DNA of 27,583 bases, taken from a virus. The translations under genes and the position numbers were made by a program. This document shows positions 7,652 through 14,343 of this stretch, piece after piece (positions within the stretch are counted from its first letter, which is position 1; every line of letters starts with the position of its first letter). The notes under the pieces were generated by a model. The model had not been told where the DNA came from and did not search any database. It saw nothing but the letters and a program-made list of their open reading frames with translations. The DNA lies in the IMG/VR virus record IMGVR_UViG_3300028920_000224, positions 1 to 27,583 of that record; one strand, written 5' to 3'.

Positions 7652-7878
7652 TCGATAGAGATCCGGATGTGAGGTACAGGCAGCTGGCCCAGGGGGCCGG
7701 CATCAGCAAGAATCTGCTCATCAAGAAACTGGCGCGCGAGACCGGCGCTGACACATACCCACTACAGAGGGTGCGCAGGCCAGAGCTGGCCAGGCGCCTG
7801 GTCGAGGCAGAAATTGAGGCAGGGCTACTGGACGCCAAAGATGGGTGGGGGGAGGACGGCATCGATGCCACACATTAG
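7648..7878 (+). CDS. Small putative helix-turn-helix protein
   Basis: 76 residues. The ATG at 7648 overlaps the preceding stop and has GAGGAGGTGGCGTC upstream; longer in-frame starts would run through two other genes. Residues 7-32 (VRYRQLAQGAGISKNLLIKK) resemble a helix-turn-helix, with GISKN in the turn and basic residues in the recognition helix. A second basic/helical stretch RPELARRLVEAEIEAGLL follows. The C-terminus is acidic. A small DNA-binding regulator of early genes is plausible, but the motif is weak and could be a general helical bundle. It overlaps the next gene by 14 bases. Confidence 0.55.
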   Translation: MIDRDPDVRYRQLAQGAGISKNLLIKKLARETGADTYPLQRVRRPELARRLVEAEIEAGLLDAKDGWGEDGIDATH

Positions 7879-8158
7879 CGAACAGTTCAAGGTGGGAACA
7901 TGGTTTGGGGCGGCCGTGTACTGGCACCCGGAGGGCGGGTTGTCGTGGGAATGGGAACACTCGTGGCTGTTGCAGTTCAGCGACCCCACGACCCAATATG
8001 AGCAGATTGAGTGGCTGCCAGCATCCCAGCTGCACGATTTGGCGGTGGAATGTGCCGGCTCGCCGTGGGTGTTTAGCCGGCTGCTTGGCACCGTACTGGA
8101 GGTGCGAGAGGCAGGCGGGAAGTGGGACATCTCAGAGGAGGCAATGTGTCAATCGTGA
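7865..8158 (+). CDS. Hypothetical Trp-rich early protein
   Basis: 97 residues. I chose the ATG at 7865 because GGGGGGAGGACGGC precedes it; the longer frame from 7814 would overlap the previous gene by 65 bases. The N-terminal half is rich in aromatic residues (WFGAAVYWHPEGG, then LSWEWEHSWLLQF), giving a likely beta-sheet surface. The C-terminal half is mixed. There is no signal peptide, Cys cluster or known motif. The stop lies 13 bases inside the next gene. It belongs to the coupled run of small early genes and I cannot assign a function. Confidence 0.6.
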   Translation: MPHISEQFKVGTWFGAAVYWHPEGGLSWEWEHSWLLQFSDPTTQYEQIEWLPASQLHDLAVECAGSPWVFSRLLGTVLEVREAGGKWDISEEAMCQS

Positions 8159-8382
8159 TCTGCATGAATGACAGGGAGAAGGCGCTGGTGCGGGCCGGCC
8201 AGCCAGACGCAGCAAAGCAGATGTTCAGAGAGCGCACTGGCGCTGGGGCGTATTGCGCCAAGCAGGAAGTGCGGCGGGTGCTACTTACGATGCGCAAGGA
8301 GGTGGGCCATGGCCCAGAGGAAAGTGGGCAGTCAGGGCAACCAGGTGCGCGTGACGATGTCACTGCACAAGGACAGGGATGA
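8146..8382 (+). CDS. Hypothetical small early protein, GTG start
   Basis: 78 residues. The likely start is GTG at 8146, placed after GAGGAGGCAAT, with an alternative ATG at 8164. The product begins (M)SIVICMNDREKALVRAG and contains a helical region with DAAKQMFRERTG and CAKQEVRRVLLTMRKEV. The last 25 residues are low complexity (EESGQSGQPGARDD) and lie in a stretch that also codes for the next gene in another frame: the overlap is 74 bases, unusually long for this window. Either both frames are used, or this gene really ends functionally near residue 55. Function unknown. Confidence 0.5.
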   Translation: MSIVICMNDREKALVRAGQPDAAKQMFRERTGAGAYCAKQEVRRVLLTMRKEVGHGPEESGQSGQPGARDDVTAQGQG

Positions 8383-8512
8383 CGACATCCGCAAGCGCCT
8401 GAGCAAAGAGGGAGACGTGAGCGCATATCTCAGGTCTCTGGTGCGGGCAGACATGGGCGCAGAACAGAACGAGCAAGACAGACTGGACGACCAGTCTAAA
8501 GGGAGGAGCTAA
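8309..8512 (+). CDS. Ribbon-helix-helix-like DNA-binding protein
   Basis: 67 residues; the ATG at 8309 is preceded by a near-perfect AAGGAGGTGGGCC. Residues 12-18 (QVRVTMS) form a short strand, followed by a helix DRDDDIRKRLSKEG and a second helix SAYLRSLVRADM. This is the strand-helix-helix order of CopG/Arc/MetJ-type repressors, in which dimers insert the paired strands into the major groove. The C-terminus is acidic and Gln-rich. A role as an early autoregulator is plausible. It overlaps the previous gene by 74 bases and its TAA overlaps the next ATG by one base. Confidence 0.65.
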   Translation: MAQRKVGSQGNQVRVTMSLHKDRDDDIRKRLSKEGDVSAYLRSLVRADMGAEQNEQDRLDDQSKGRS

Positions 8513-8775
8513 TGGCACATCCTAGCGCAGGACCGAACCCCACATTCCCGGCTATAGGCATGACGGCCTGGGCCAAGGTGGGCAGATGGTGGCAGAAGGC
8601 CACAGTGGTGAAGGTGCCAGAGCCTGGCGAAATCGTAGACGAGGTGCGCCGCTCCGGCGACAGAATCAAATGCGTCATCCATAAGAAAAAACGGGATCAA
8701 AAGCACGACTGGGTCAAGCGAGATTTGGTGGTGCCTAGAGACAAAGGCAGGAAGGGCGACGACAAGCCAGCGTAG
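8512..8775 (+). CDS. Hypothetical basic protein
   Basis: 87 residues, start overlapping the previous stop (TAATG) with GGGAGGAGC upstream. The first 15 residues are Pro-rich. A small beta domain follows (MTAWAKVGRWWQKATVVKVP, then EIVDEVRRSGDRIKCVIHKK) and the C-terminus is very basic (KKKRDQKHDWVKRDLVV, then DKGRKGDD). The pattern of short strands with W-W and basic residues could be an SH3-like or Tudor-like nucleic-acid-binding fold, but no family is recognised. It is 10 bases from the ATPase gene and may act with the recombination module. Confidence 0.6.
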   Translation: MAHPSAGPNPTFPAIGMTAWAKVGRWWQKATVVKVPEPGEIVDEVRRSGDRIKCVIHKKKRDQKHDWVKRDLVVPRDKGRKGDDKPA

Positions 8776-8785
8776 GAGGCTGCAA

Positions 8786-10129
8786 ATGGCAACAAAGAAG
8801 CCAGCAAAGAAGCCAGCAAAGAAGGCGCCAGAGTCGGGCCATGTGATCGAGTTGCAGGTGTCGAATTACAAGGGAGTGAAGGAGATGCGCGTGGTGCTGC
8901 AGCCAGGCACCAACATTGTGGGCGGTAAGAATCGGGCCGGCAAGTCGTCAGGCCTGGACGCGCTGGCCAACATCTTCGGCGGCAAGAAGCTGACGCCCAA
9001 GGCACCGGTGCGCATGGGCACCGACGGGTTCAAGCTGCAGGCGGTGCTAAAAGAGCTGGGCGTCACCATTGTACGAGAGGGCAAGATAGGCGAAGATGGC
9101 AAGCTGCGCGAAAAGCTGGTGGTGTCGGATGCCGCCGGGTTTAAGGCAGAGCGCCCGCAAGAGCTGCTGGACAAGTTGTTGGACGCCCACGCCATCCGGC
9201 CAGAGGCGTTTGATGAGCTAAAGCCCAAGGAACAGGTGGAGCTACTGCGATCCATCGCTGGGTTGGATTTCGCCGAGGCTGACGCGCAATATCAGGATCT
9301 ATACAACAAGCGCCGGGATGCCAACGTTGCGCGGCAGTCAGTGCATGGCCAGATTGAGGCTATGGGGCCGGTGCTAGGTGGCACCCCAGACGAGCCGATC
9401 AGTGTTGGTGCACTGCTGGAAGAACTGGCAGAGATCGACGCCATCAACCGGGCCAACGACGAAGCGAGGCGTGTCCTAGAGGAGGAGGTGCGCCGGCTGG
9501 CCACAAGCAAGGGCGAGGTAGAGCGCCTGACGCTGGAGTTAGTAGAAGCCAAAAAGCGCGTGGTTGCTACATCTAAGGCAGTAGACAATGCCAGGGCAGC
9601 AGTTGACGGCCTTGAGTATCGCGACAGTGAGGCTATCAAAACGCAGTTGGATAACGCCGAGGAAATCAATGCCGCCGTGACCAAAAAGAAACAGCGGGCA
9701 GAGCTGGTGCGCAGATATGAAGATTTGTGCGAGGCGTGGGCAGCGTGTGACGGCGCCATGGCCAAGCTAGTGGCAGACAAGGAGGCCAAAATAGCCGGCG
9801 CTGGTCTGCCTGTGGATGGCCTGTCCTTTAATGACGACGGCGTGCTACTTAACGGGCTGCCGATTGACCAGGCGAGCCAACAAGAGCGGTCTCGGGTTAG
9901 CGTTGGCGTGGGCCTCGCCTTGTCGCCAAAGGTGCGGCTAATACTGGTGCGCGAGGGGTCGCTGTACGATGACGACAACCTGGCTAACCTAAACGCCATG
10001 GCGCTGGAGCATGACGCCATCGTGGTGGTTGAGCGGGTGATGAACGACAAGGAACAGGCAGAGGCAGAAGGGGCCGTTGTCTTCATGGAAGACGGGGTCG
10101 GGTACGTTCAGGAGGTTGACGGTGACTAA
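8786..10129 (+). CDS. SMC/RecF-like recombination ATPase
   Basis: 447 residues after GTAGGAGGCTGCAA. The N-terminal 16 residues are a Lys/Pro/Ala tail (KKPAKKPAKK). An ABC-type ATPase head follows with Walker A GGKNRAGKSS at 46-55, a coiled coil at about 215-325 (EEEVRRLATSKGEVERL and others), and the second half of the head near 360-437. The latter has a signature-like QQERSRVSVGVGLAL, a degenerate Walker B LILVREGSLYDDD and a D-loop/H-loop region with AIVVVERVMN. Such proteins accompany phage annealing proteins and exonucleases and are thought to act in DNA end processing or repair, related to RecF/SbcC/gp46. The coiled coil is much shorter than in true SMC proteins. It overlaps the deaminase-like gene by 8 bases. 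Confidence 0.85.
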   Translation: MATKKPAKKPAKKAPESGHVIELQVSNYKGVKEMRVVLQPGTNIVGGKNRAGKSSGLDALANIFGGKKLTPKAPVRMGTDGFKLQAVLKELGVTIVREGKIGEDGKLREKLVVSDAAGFKAERPQELLDKLLDAHAIRPEAFDELKPKEQVELLRSIAGLDFAEADAQYQDLYNKRRDANVARQSVHGQIEAMGPVLGGTPDEPISVGALLEELAEIDAINRANDEARRVLEEEVRRLATSKGEVERLTLELVEAKKRVVATSKAVDNARAAVDGLEYRDSEAIKTQLDNAEEINAAVTKKKQRAELVRRYEDLCEAWAACDGAMAKLVADKEAKIAGAGLPVDGLSFNDDGVLLNGLPIDQASQQERSRVSVGVGLALSPKVRLILVREGSLYDDDNLANLNAMALEHDAIVVVERVMNDKEQAEAEGAVVFMEDGVGYVQEVDGD

Positions 10130-10772
10130 ACTAGCGTGCGAACTGTTGTCGGGGCCGGGGCAAGAGCTGCGCGGCGGTGTGCCGGGTGCGCTGCTGTGTG
10201 ACTGGCAGATAGGCGTGCTGGCCAAGGCCGGCATGATCAAGCCATACGTGGCAGAACAGGTGCGCTACGACAGCGAATCGGTATCTAAGATGCTCAGGGT
10301 CGCAAGCTTTGGGCAGGGGCCTGCCGGGTACGATGTGCGCCTTGGCGTGGACTTCTCCCGGTGGGATGAGTCGGTCGATTTTCTGGACCCGCACAATATG
10401 CCGGGCGAGGACCAGCTGCATCGGTGGCGCCAGGAATCGGGGGCAATTATAGTTAGGGCCGGGGAGAAGGTGGATGGCGTCACGATGGAGACGTTCGACA
10501 TGCCCGGGGATGTGCAGGCAACCTGCAAATGTAAGTCAACGTATACCAGGCTTGGCCTGACTACACAGACGACTGGGATCGAACCGGGATTTCAGGGCAC
10601 CATAACAGTACAGCTCATGAACAACACGAGGCACGACATTAAGGTGTGGCCGCAGCAAGGCATCCTGCAGGTTCTGTTCTGGCAGATAGCGGTCCCAACC
10701 AGCACCTATGGCGGGTCATTCCAGGGGCAGCGCGGCGTAGTTACGCATGCCGGCCAAGTAGGTGAGGGGTGA
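10122..10772 (+). CDS. dCTP deaminase/dUTPase-superfamily protein with substituted catalytic Glu
   Basis: 216 residues from the GTG at 10122 after CAGGAGGTTGAC. The trimeric dUTPase fold is clear: GYDVRLG at 69-75, KSTYTRLGL at 138-146 (matching the SSxAR(L/I)G motif of dCTP deaminases), then GIEPGFQGTITVQLMN at 152-167 and a beta-strand with GILQVLFW. Known dCTP deaminases produce dUTP (or dUMP) from dCTP and use a glutamate in the strand after PGxxGxI; here that place is Gln164 (TVQLM instead of VLEFY in the E. coli enzyme). Ser139 and Arg143 are kept. The protein may therefore be inactive, regulatory or altered in chemistry. It sits directly before a PurA/PurZ-type gene, pointing to nucleotide-pool remodelling. 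Confidence 0.8.
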   Translation: MTKLACELLSGPGQELRGGVPGALLCDWQIGVLAKAGMIKPYVAEQVRYDSESVSKMLRVASFGQGPAGYDVRLGVDFSRWDESVDFLDPHNMPGEDQLHRWRQESGAIIVRAGEKVDGVTMETFDMPGDVQATCKCKSTYTRLGLTTQTTGIEPGFQGTITVQLMNNTRHDIKVWPQQGILQVLFWQIAVPTSTYGGSFQGQRGVVTHAGQVGEG

Positions 10773-11965
10773 TGCCAGAGAACATGCCTCGCGTGGCGAA
10801 TGGTAGTGAAGGGCGCATTGGGCGCACAGAGTACATCGACGGCACCTCCCGTTTTAACGAAGAGGCAAGGAGCAACATGAGTTCAAGTGATCTGCGGGTA
10901 GAGTTTGAGCGAGACATTGACGCAGTGGTGGGCACACAATACGGAGACGAGGGCAAGGGCATGGTCGCCAAGCTGCTGGCAGACGGTGGGTTCTACGATG
11001 GCGAGCCATATCGATGGACAGCCAGGGTCGGGGCGCAGAACGCGGAGCATCGATTTATCCACCAGGGTGCCGAGTTCTGCGGCCGGGTCCTGCCATCGGC
11101 TGCTGCATTCCGCGACATCGACGTATACCTGGGTGCCGGGCACTGCTTCAGGCCGGACCACCTGCTCACTGAGATGGTGCATATGGGGGTGGCGCCAGAG
11201 CGCATCATGGTAGACGGGCAGGCCATGTGGTTGAAGCCGGAGCACGCAGCCGCCAATGAAGTCATCGGCCAGGCACGCGGCACCACAGGGTGGGGCATTG
11301 GGGCGGCAGTGGCCGAGAAGGTACGGAGACGGCCAGGAACACAGCTCATACGAGATGCGGCCGACCTGTTGCCCGGCATCCGCATCGGCAGCGTGTCTGA
11401 TACCCTGATGGGTGTGGATGGGCCGGGGCTGGTTGAAGGGTCGCAGGGGGCGTTGCTGTCTCTGGACCAGGGAGATTACCCATACTGCACGGCCAAGAAT
11501 GTGACGGTCCCAGCCATGTTCGGCGAGCTGGGCGTGTCGTTCAAGCGTCTGCGTTACGTGTTTGGCGTGGTGCGGTTGGTGCCGATGCGCGTTCCTGGCG
11601 AATCCGGGCCGGCAGGAGGCAAGGAACTATCGTATGACGAGATTGAGCAGTCAACCGGGCTGCGCATCCCCAAGAGCAAGCGCATGCAGGGAGACGCCAC
11701 CAAGGAGACCGAGGAACGCGTGTTCGAATTTAGCATGGATGAGCTGCTGACGTCTCATGGTCTGAACGGGTACGACGGCCTGGCAGTCACATTTGCCGAC
11801 TATCACCGGCCGGGTAATTACCGAGTAACTGAGTGGGACAAGCTGCACGAGGACACCCGCAAGCTAATCATGCAGATCAATGACACAATAGCCCCGGTGT
11901 TCCTGGTGCGGACAGGCCAGGGCGAGCACGACAACATTTGGTTGAAGGATGGGAGGCCAGTGTGA
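10772..11965 (+). CDS. Adenylosuccinate synthetase family enzyme, archaeal PurA/PurZ-like
   Basis: 397 residues from the ATG at 10772 (TGATG junction). An alternative ATG at 10877 has AAGGAGCAAC before it and would remove 35 poorly conserved residues. The P-loop-like VVGTQYGDEGKG is at 52-63 with catalytic Asp59, and NAEHRF has the general-acid His93. Also visible are GTTGWGIGAA at 170-179, VEGSQGALLSLDQGDYPYCT at 221-240, GVVRLVPMRVPGESGP at 265-280 and VTFADY at 339-344. The LSLxxGxYPY and PMRVPGESGP forms are like archaeal PurA and phage PurZ rather than bacterial PurA. PurA joins Asp to IMP; PurZ joins Asp to dGMP for 2-aminoadenine DNA. PurZ is reported to lack the Asp, which is kept here, so substrate is open. 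Confidence 0.85.
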   Translation: MPENMPRVANGSEGRIGRTEYIDGTSRFNEEARSNMSSSDLRVEFERDIDAVVGTQYGDEGKGMVAKLLADGGFYDGEPYRWTARVGAQNAEHRFIHQGAEFCGRVLPSAAAFRDIDVYLGAGHCFRPDHLLTEMVHMGVAPERIMVDGQAMWLKPEHAAANEVIGQARGTTGWGIGAAVAEKVRRRPGTQLIRDAADLLPGIRIGSVSDTLMGVDGPGLVEGSQGALLSLDQGDYPYCTAKNVTVPAMFGELGVSFKRLRYVFGVVRLVPMRVPGESGPAGGKELSYDEIEQSTGLRIPKSKRMQGDATKETEERVFEFSMDELLTSHGLNGYDGLAVTFADYHRPGNYRVTEWDKLHEDTRKLIMQINDTIAPVFLVRTGQGEHDNIWLKDGRPV

Positions 11966-12567
11966 GTGAGAAGACGCTCAAGCAACATCTATCTGAGGTG
12001 ATGGCCAAAGCAGGTTATGTGCAATACGACGGCAAGGCCCCCGCTACGGCGGGGGGCTTCTCGTTCGCGTCTGCCGAGGCCGTGTTTGGCAAGGTGCGCA
12101 AGGAGCTGGCAGCGCGTGGTATCTGCATATCCGGCGACTCTGCGCTGGAGCACTACAGTGTAGACGGGAAGATGTCTCAGGCTGTGATCAAGAGCACCAT
12201 CACATTCCACCTGGGAGACGAGGAGCTATCTGTGTCGGCCCATGGAGAGGGCAAGACCACCGGAGGCAAGGCAGTCATGGTGGCCAATACTGCGGCCAAC
12301 AAGTACGCTGTGGCCAAGTTGCTGTTAATGTCGTGGGGCGATGATGCCGAGTTCCTGGAGGACGACGATGCCATCACGCCGGCCGCCAGCGAGTGGATGG
12401 TTAAGGCCCAGGCTGCAGCCAACAAGGCCAAGGGAGATACAAAGAAGTTTAGCGGATGGTGGGCCACGTTCGGGGATTCAGTCAAGGAGGAATGCGGCAA
12501 GGAGCAGGCAGCCCTGGTCTATGATGCCTACACCATCTTGCTGCGCGAGATGGGAGGTGGCGCATGA
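11962..12567 (+). CDS. ERF-family single-strand annealing protein
   Basis: 201 residues from the GTG at 11962 after GGGAGGCCA, overlapping the PurA/PurZ stop by 4 bases. The order of segments is that of ERF-type annealing proteins: a helix with KTLKQHLSEVMAKAGYV, then FSFASAEAVFGKVRKEL and GICISG, a sheet with STITFHLGDEELSV, a Gly-rich turn GEGKTTGGKAV and the helix ANKYAVAKLLLMSWGDDAEF. The latter matches the KY.L.KLL...GDD signature of the family. The C-terminal 60 residues are helical and alanine-rich. ERF proteins form rings that anneal complementary strands and work with a partner exonuclease, which here is the next gene, overlapping by 4 bases. Confidence 0.85.
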   Translation: MSEKTLKQHLSEVMAKAGYVQYDGKAPATAGGFSFASAEAVFGKVRKELAARGICISGDSALEHYSVDGKMSQAVIKSTITFHLGDEELSVSAHGEGKTTGGKAVMVANTAANKYAVAKLLLMSWGDDAEFLEDDDAITPAASEWMVKAQAAANKAKGDTKKFSGWWATFGDSVKEECGKEQAALVYDAYTILLREMGGGA

Positions 12568-13265
12568 GAGAGCTGAAGTTTGAGCAGCATACACCAGAGT
12601 GGCACGCAGTGCGGGCCAGCATGCCAACCGCATCTGAAGTCAAGCGAATTGTCACCACCAAGGGTGAAGTATCGAAGCAGCGGCAGGCGTACATGTACTC
12701 TTTGGCTGCCCGCAGTGTGTCGGGCGTTACCATAGAGGGGTATCAGTCTAAATCAATGGAAGAAGGCATACGCAGAGAGGCCGAAGCCCGCAGGGTGTAT
12801 GCCATGTTCCGCGAAACACCAGTGCAGGAGGTCGGATTCTGCATCAGAGACATAGAGTCAGCGGACGGCCAAGAGATCATAGCCCAGGCCGGGTGCAGCC
12901 CAGATGGGCTGGTCGGGGAAGATGGTGGGCTGGAGCTTAAGAATCCGGAGGATGGTACCCACGCCGGCTACCTGCTCAGCAACCGGTTGCCCACCCAGTA
13001 TTTCATACAGGTGCAGACCTCGCTGTGGGTAACGGAGCGCCAGTGGTGGGATTTCGTGTCTCACTATCCCGGCCTGCCGCTGTTTGTCGTCCGTGTGTAC
13101 CCGGATGAGAAATTCCACGCGGTGCTCGATGTTGAGATACCCAGGTTCTGCGCAGAGCTGGAAGAGGTGCGGCAACAGCTGCAAGCCACACAGGGGCAGC
13201 TGGCAGTGGAGGTGGGCGCCGCTGTAGAGGGCGCCGATGGCAAATTGAGCTTCGGCCCCAAGTAG
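12564..13265 (+). CDS. YqaJ/lambda-exonuclease-type recombination nuclease
   Basis: 233 residues, ATG overlapping the ERF stop (ATGA). PD-(D/E)XK exonuclease motifs are in order: the N-terminal EWHAVRASMPTASEV at 12-26, MEEGIRREAEARRVY at 65-79, then GCSPDGLVG (Asp114) and LELKNP with Glu124 and Lys126, and YFIQVQTSLWVTERQWWDF at 146-164. Asp114, Glu124 and Lys126 are the expected metal-binding and catalytic residues, and Gln149 matches the family's motif. Lambda exo and its relatives degrade one strand 5' to 3' from a duplex end, and the annealing protein loads on the exposed strand. The C-terminal 50 residues are helical and may contact the ERF protein. Confidence 0.88.
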   Translation: MRELKFEQHTPEWHAVRASMPTASEVKRIVTTKGEVSKQRQAYMYSLAARSVSGVTIEGYQSKSMEEGIRREAEARRVYAMFRETPVQEVGFCIRDIESADGQEIIAQAGCSPDGLVGEDGGLELKNPEDGTHAGYLLSNRLPTQYFIQVQTSLWVTERQWWDFVSHYPGLPLFVVRVYPDEKFHAVLDVEIPRFCAELEEVRQQLQATQGQLAVEVGAAVEGADGKLSFGPK

Positions 13266-13274
13266 GAGGACGAC

Positions 13275-13721
13275 ATGGCAGATAAGGCAGTTACGCGGAC
13301 GGCAATGCTGCGGCGTGTTAAAGAAAAGGTAGGCCAGAACGGGCCGTTCTTGGTGCTTACTGTGGAGATAGACGGCGAAGGCCTGTTCTGCAACCTGTTC
13401 GACCAGTGGTACTGGGAGGAGGGGTCAGCGCACGACATCCAAGACTACGCCAATAAGCCGGTAATAGTCACGTACGAGGAGGTGCAGAAGGGAGACAAAA
13501 CATTTAGGAATGTGCTGCACATCGAACCCGACCCCACTATCATAGAGGATGCTGAGGCGTGGGTTAAACCAGCAGATGGCATGGGAGACCGCAAACCATC
13601 CAAACGAGCTGACGCGGATAGGCAGGCGCTGGCTCAGTTCCTGCAGGCGTGCGCTGATGTGTTTGGTGCGCTGGCCTTGGCGGCCAACACAGCCCGCAAG
13701 GACATACTGGGAGGTGAGTAG
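13275..13721 (+). CDS. OB-fold-like putative single-stranded DNA-binding protein
   Basis: 148 residues after GTAGGAGGACGAC. Residues 8-95 look like an OB-fold: KEKVGQNGPFLVLTVEIDG, then GLFCNLFDQWYW, NKPVIVTYEEV and KTFRNVLHIEPD, with aromatic residues (F, W, Y) able to stack on bases. Residues 110-145 form a C-terminal helix (ALAQFLQACADVFGALALAA). Unlike typical bacterial SSB there is no acidic tip ending in DDIPF. Placed straight after the annealing protein and exonuclease, it is a good candidate for the phage's SSB. The following gene has the same arrangement of strands in its first 90 residues, suggesting an old duplication. Assignment by fold reading and context. Confidence 0.55.
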   Translation: MADKAVTRTAMLRRVKEKVGQNGPFLVLTVEIDGEGLFCNLFDQWYWEEGSAHDIQDYANKPVIVTYEEVQKGDKTFRNVLHIEPDPTIIEDAEAWVKPADGMGDRKPSKRADADRQALAQFLQACADVFGALALAANTARKDILGGE

Positions 13722-13722
13722 C

Positions 13723-14343
13723 GTGGCGGCTAGAGAAGAGAAGGCGCTTAGTCTGTTGATACGGACGTGCCGGGACCGTGGCCAAGACACCAACGGTAAG
13801 CAGTTCTTCACGCTGGCCGTGACCGGGGATGGCAAAGATTTCGAGGTCAATTTCTGGCCGCACTCCTGCTCGGTGGTCGGCACAGACCTGGACATCCGCA
13901 ACTTTGTTGGGCGCGCTGGGAGGGCGCGCCTCCGGCGCAGCTCGGATGGCCAATTCTGGTGCTGTGAGGAGTTTACGCCGTTAGCAGTCATGGAACAGCA
14001 AGGGGCAGCGGTGCCGCCACTGGTGTTGCGCGACATGTCAGATCTGGAGGTATGCGCCAAGCTGTTGGACGTGCTGAAACATTCAAATGGCACGTGGGTG
14101 CACGAGTCTATGCTGGGCGGCCCCATGTCCGGCCGGATGCGGCGCGAAATATCTGATGATGAGCTGCGGCGCGCAGCAGAAGCACTAAAGGCGCGGTGTG
14201 AGCGAGATGGCAGCAAGATTCCATATTTGTTGCACATCCAGCATCGGCCGCATCAAGGTGGCGAGCGCCTGTGCTACAGGCTCGTGCGCAAGGAAAGGGA
14301 GGCCGTCGCGAACGGCCAAATGAGTCTGTTAGGAGGCATGTAA
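13723..14343 (+). CDS. OB-fold-like protein with winged-helix-like C-terminus
   Basis: 206 residues from the GTG at 13723, preceded by GGGAGGTGAGTAGC; the ATG at 13549 upstream lies inside the previous gene. Residues 1-90 parallel the previous protein: KQFFTLAVTGDGKDFEVNFW against FLVLTVEIDGEGLFCNLF, then TDLDIRNFVGRAGRARL against HDIQDYANKPVIVTY, and DGQFWCCEEFTPL against KTFRNVLHIEPD. Residues 115-195 look like a winged helix (LLDVLKHSNGTWVHESML, then DELRRAAEALKARCERDGS and RLCYRLVR). OB plus winged helix is the layout of the RPA32 subunit, though homology is not implied. A replication or recombination accessory role is inferred. Confidence 0.5.
   Translation: MAAREEKALSLLIRTCRDRGQDTNGKQFFTLAVTGDGKDFEVNFWPHSCSVVGTDLDIRNFVGRAGRARLRRSSDGQFWCCEEFTPLAVMEQQGAAVPPLVLRDMSDLEVCAKLLDVLKHSNGTWVHESMLGGPMSGRMRREISDDELRRAAEALKARCERDGSKIPYLLHIQHRPHQGGERLCYRLVRKEREAVANGQMSLLGGM

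Noticed and set aside
9292-10086. Long open frame of 264 codons on the minus strand inside the ATPase gene
   Set aside because: Ser/Ala/Arg-rich, no ribosome-binding site, no known motif, and directly opposite a well-supported gene; typical of GC-rich shadow frames.
10772-11965. A firm claim that this phage has a 2-aminoadenine genome
   Set aside because: Only one PurA/PurZ-like gene is present here, it keeps the PurA Asp, and DatZ, MazZ and the matching polymerase are not in the window.
13425-14237. 270-codon minus-strand frame opposite the OB-fold-like genes
   Set aside because: Composition is Ser/Arg-rich and it opposes two genes with good starts; all other supported genes are on the plus strand.
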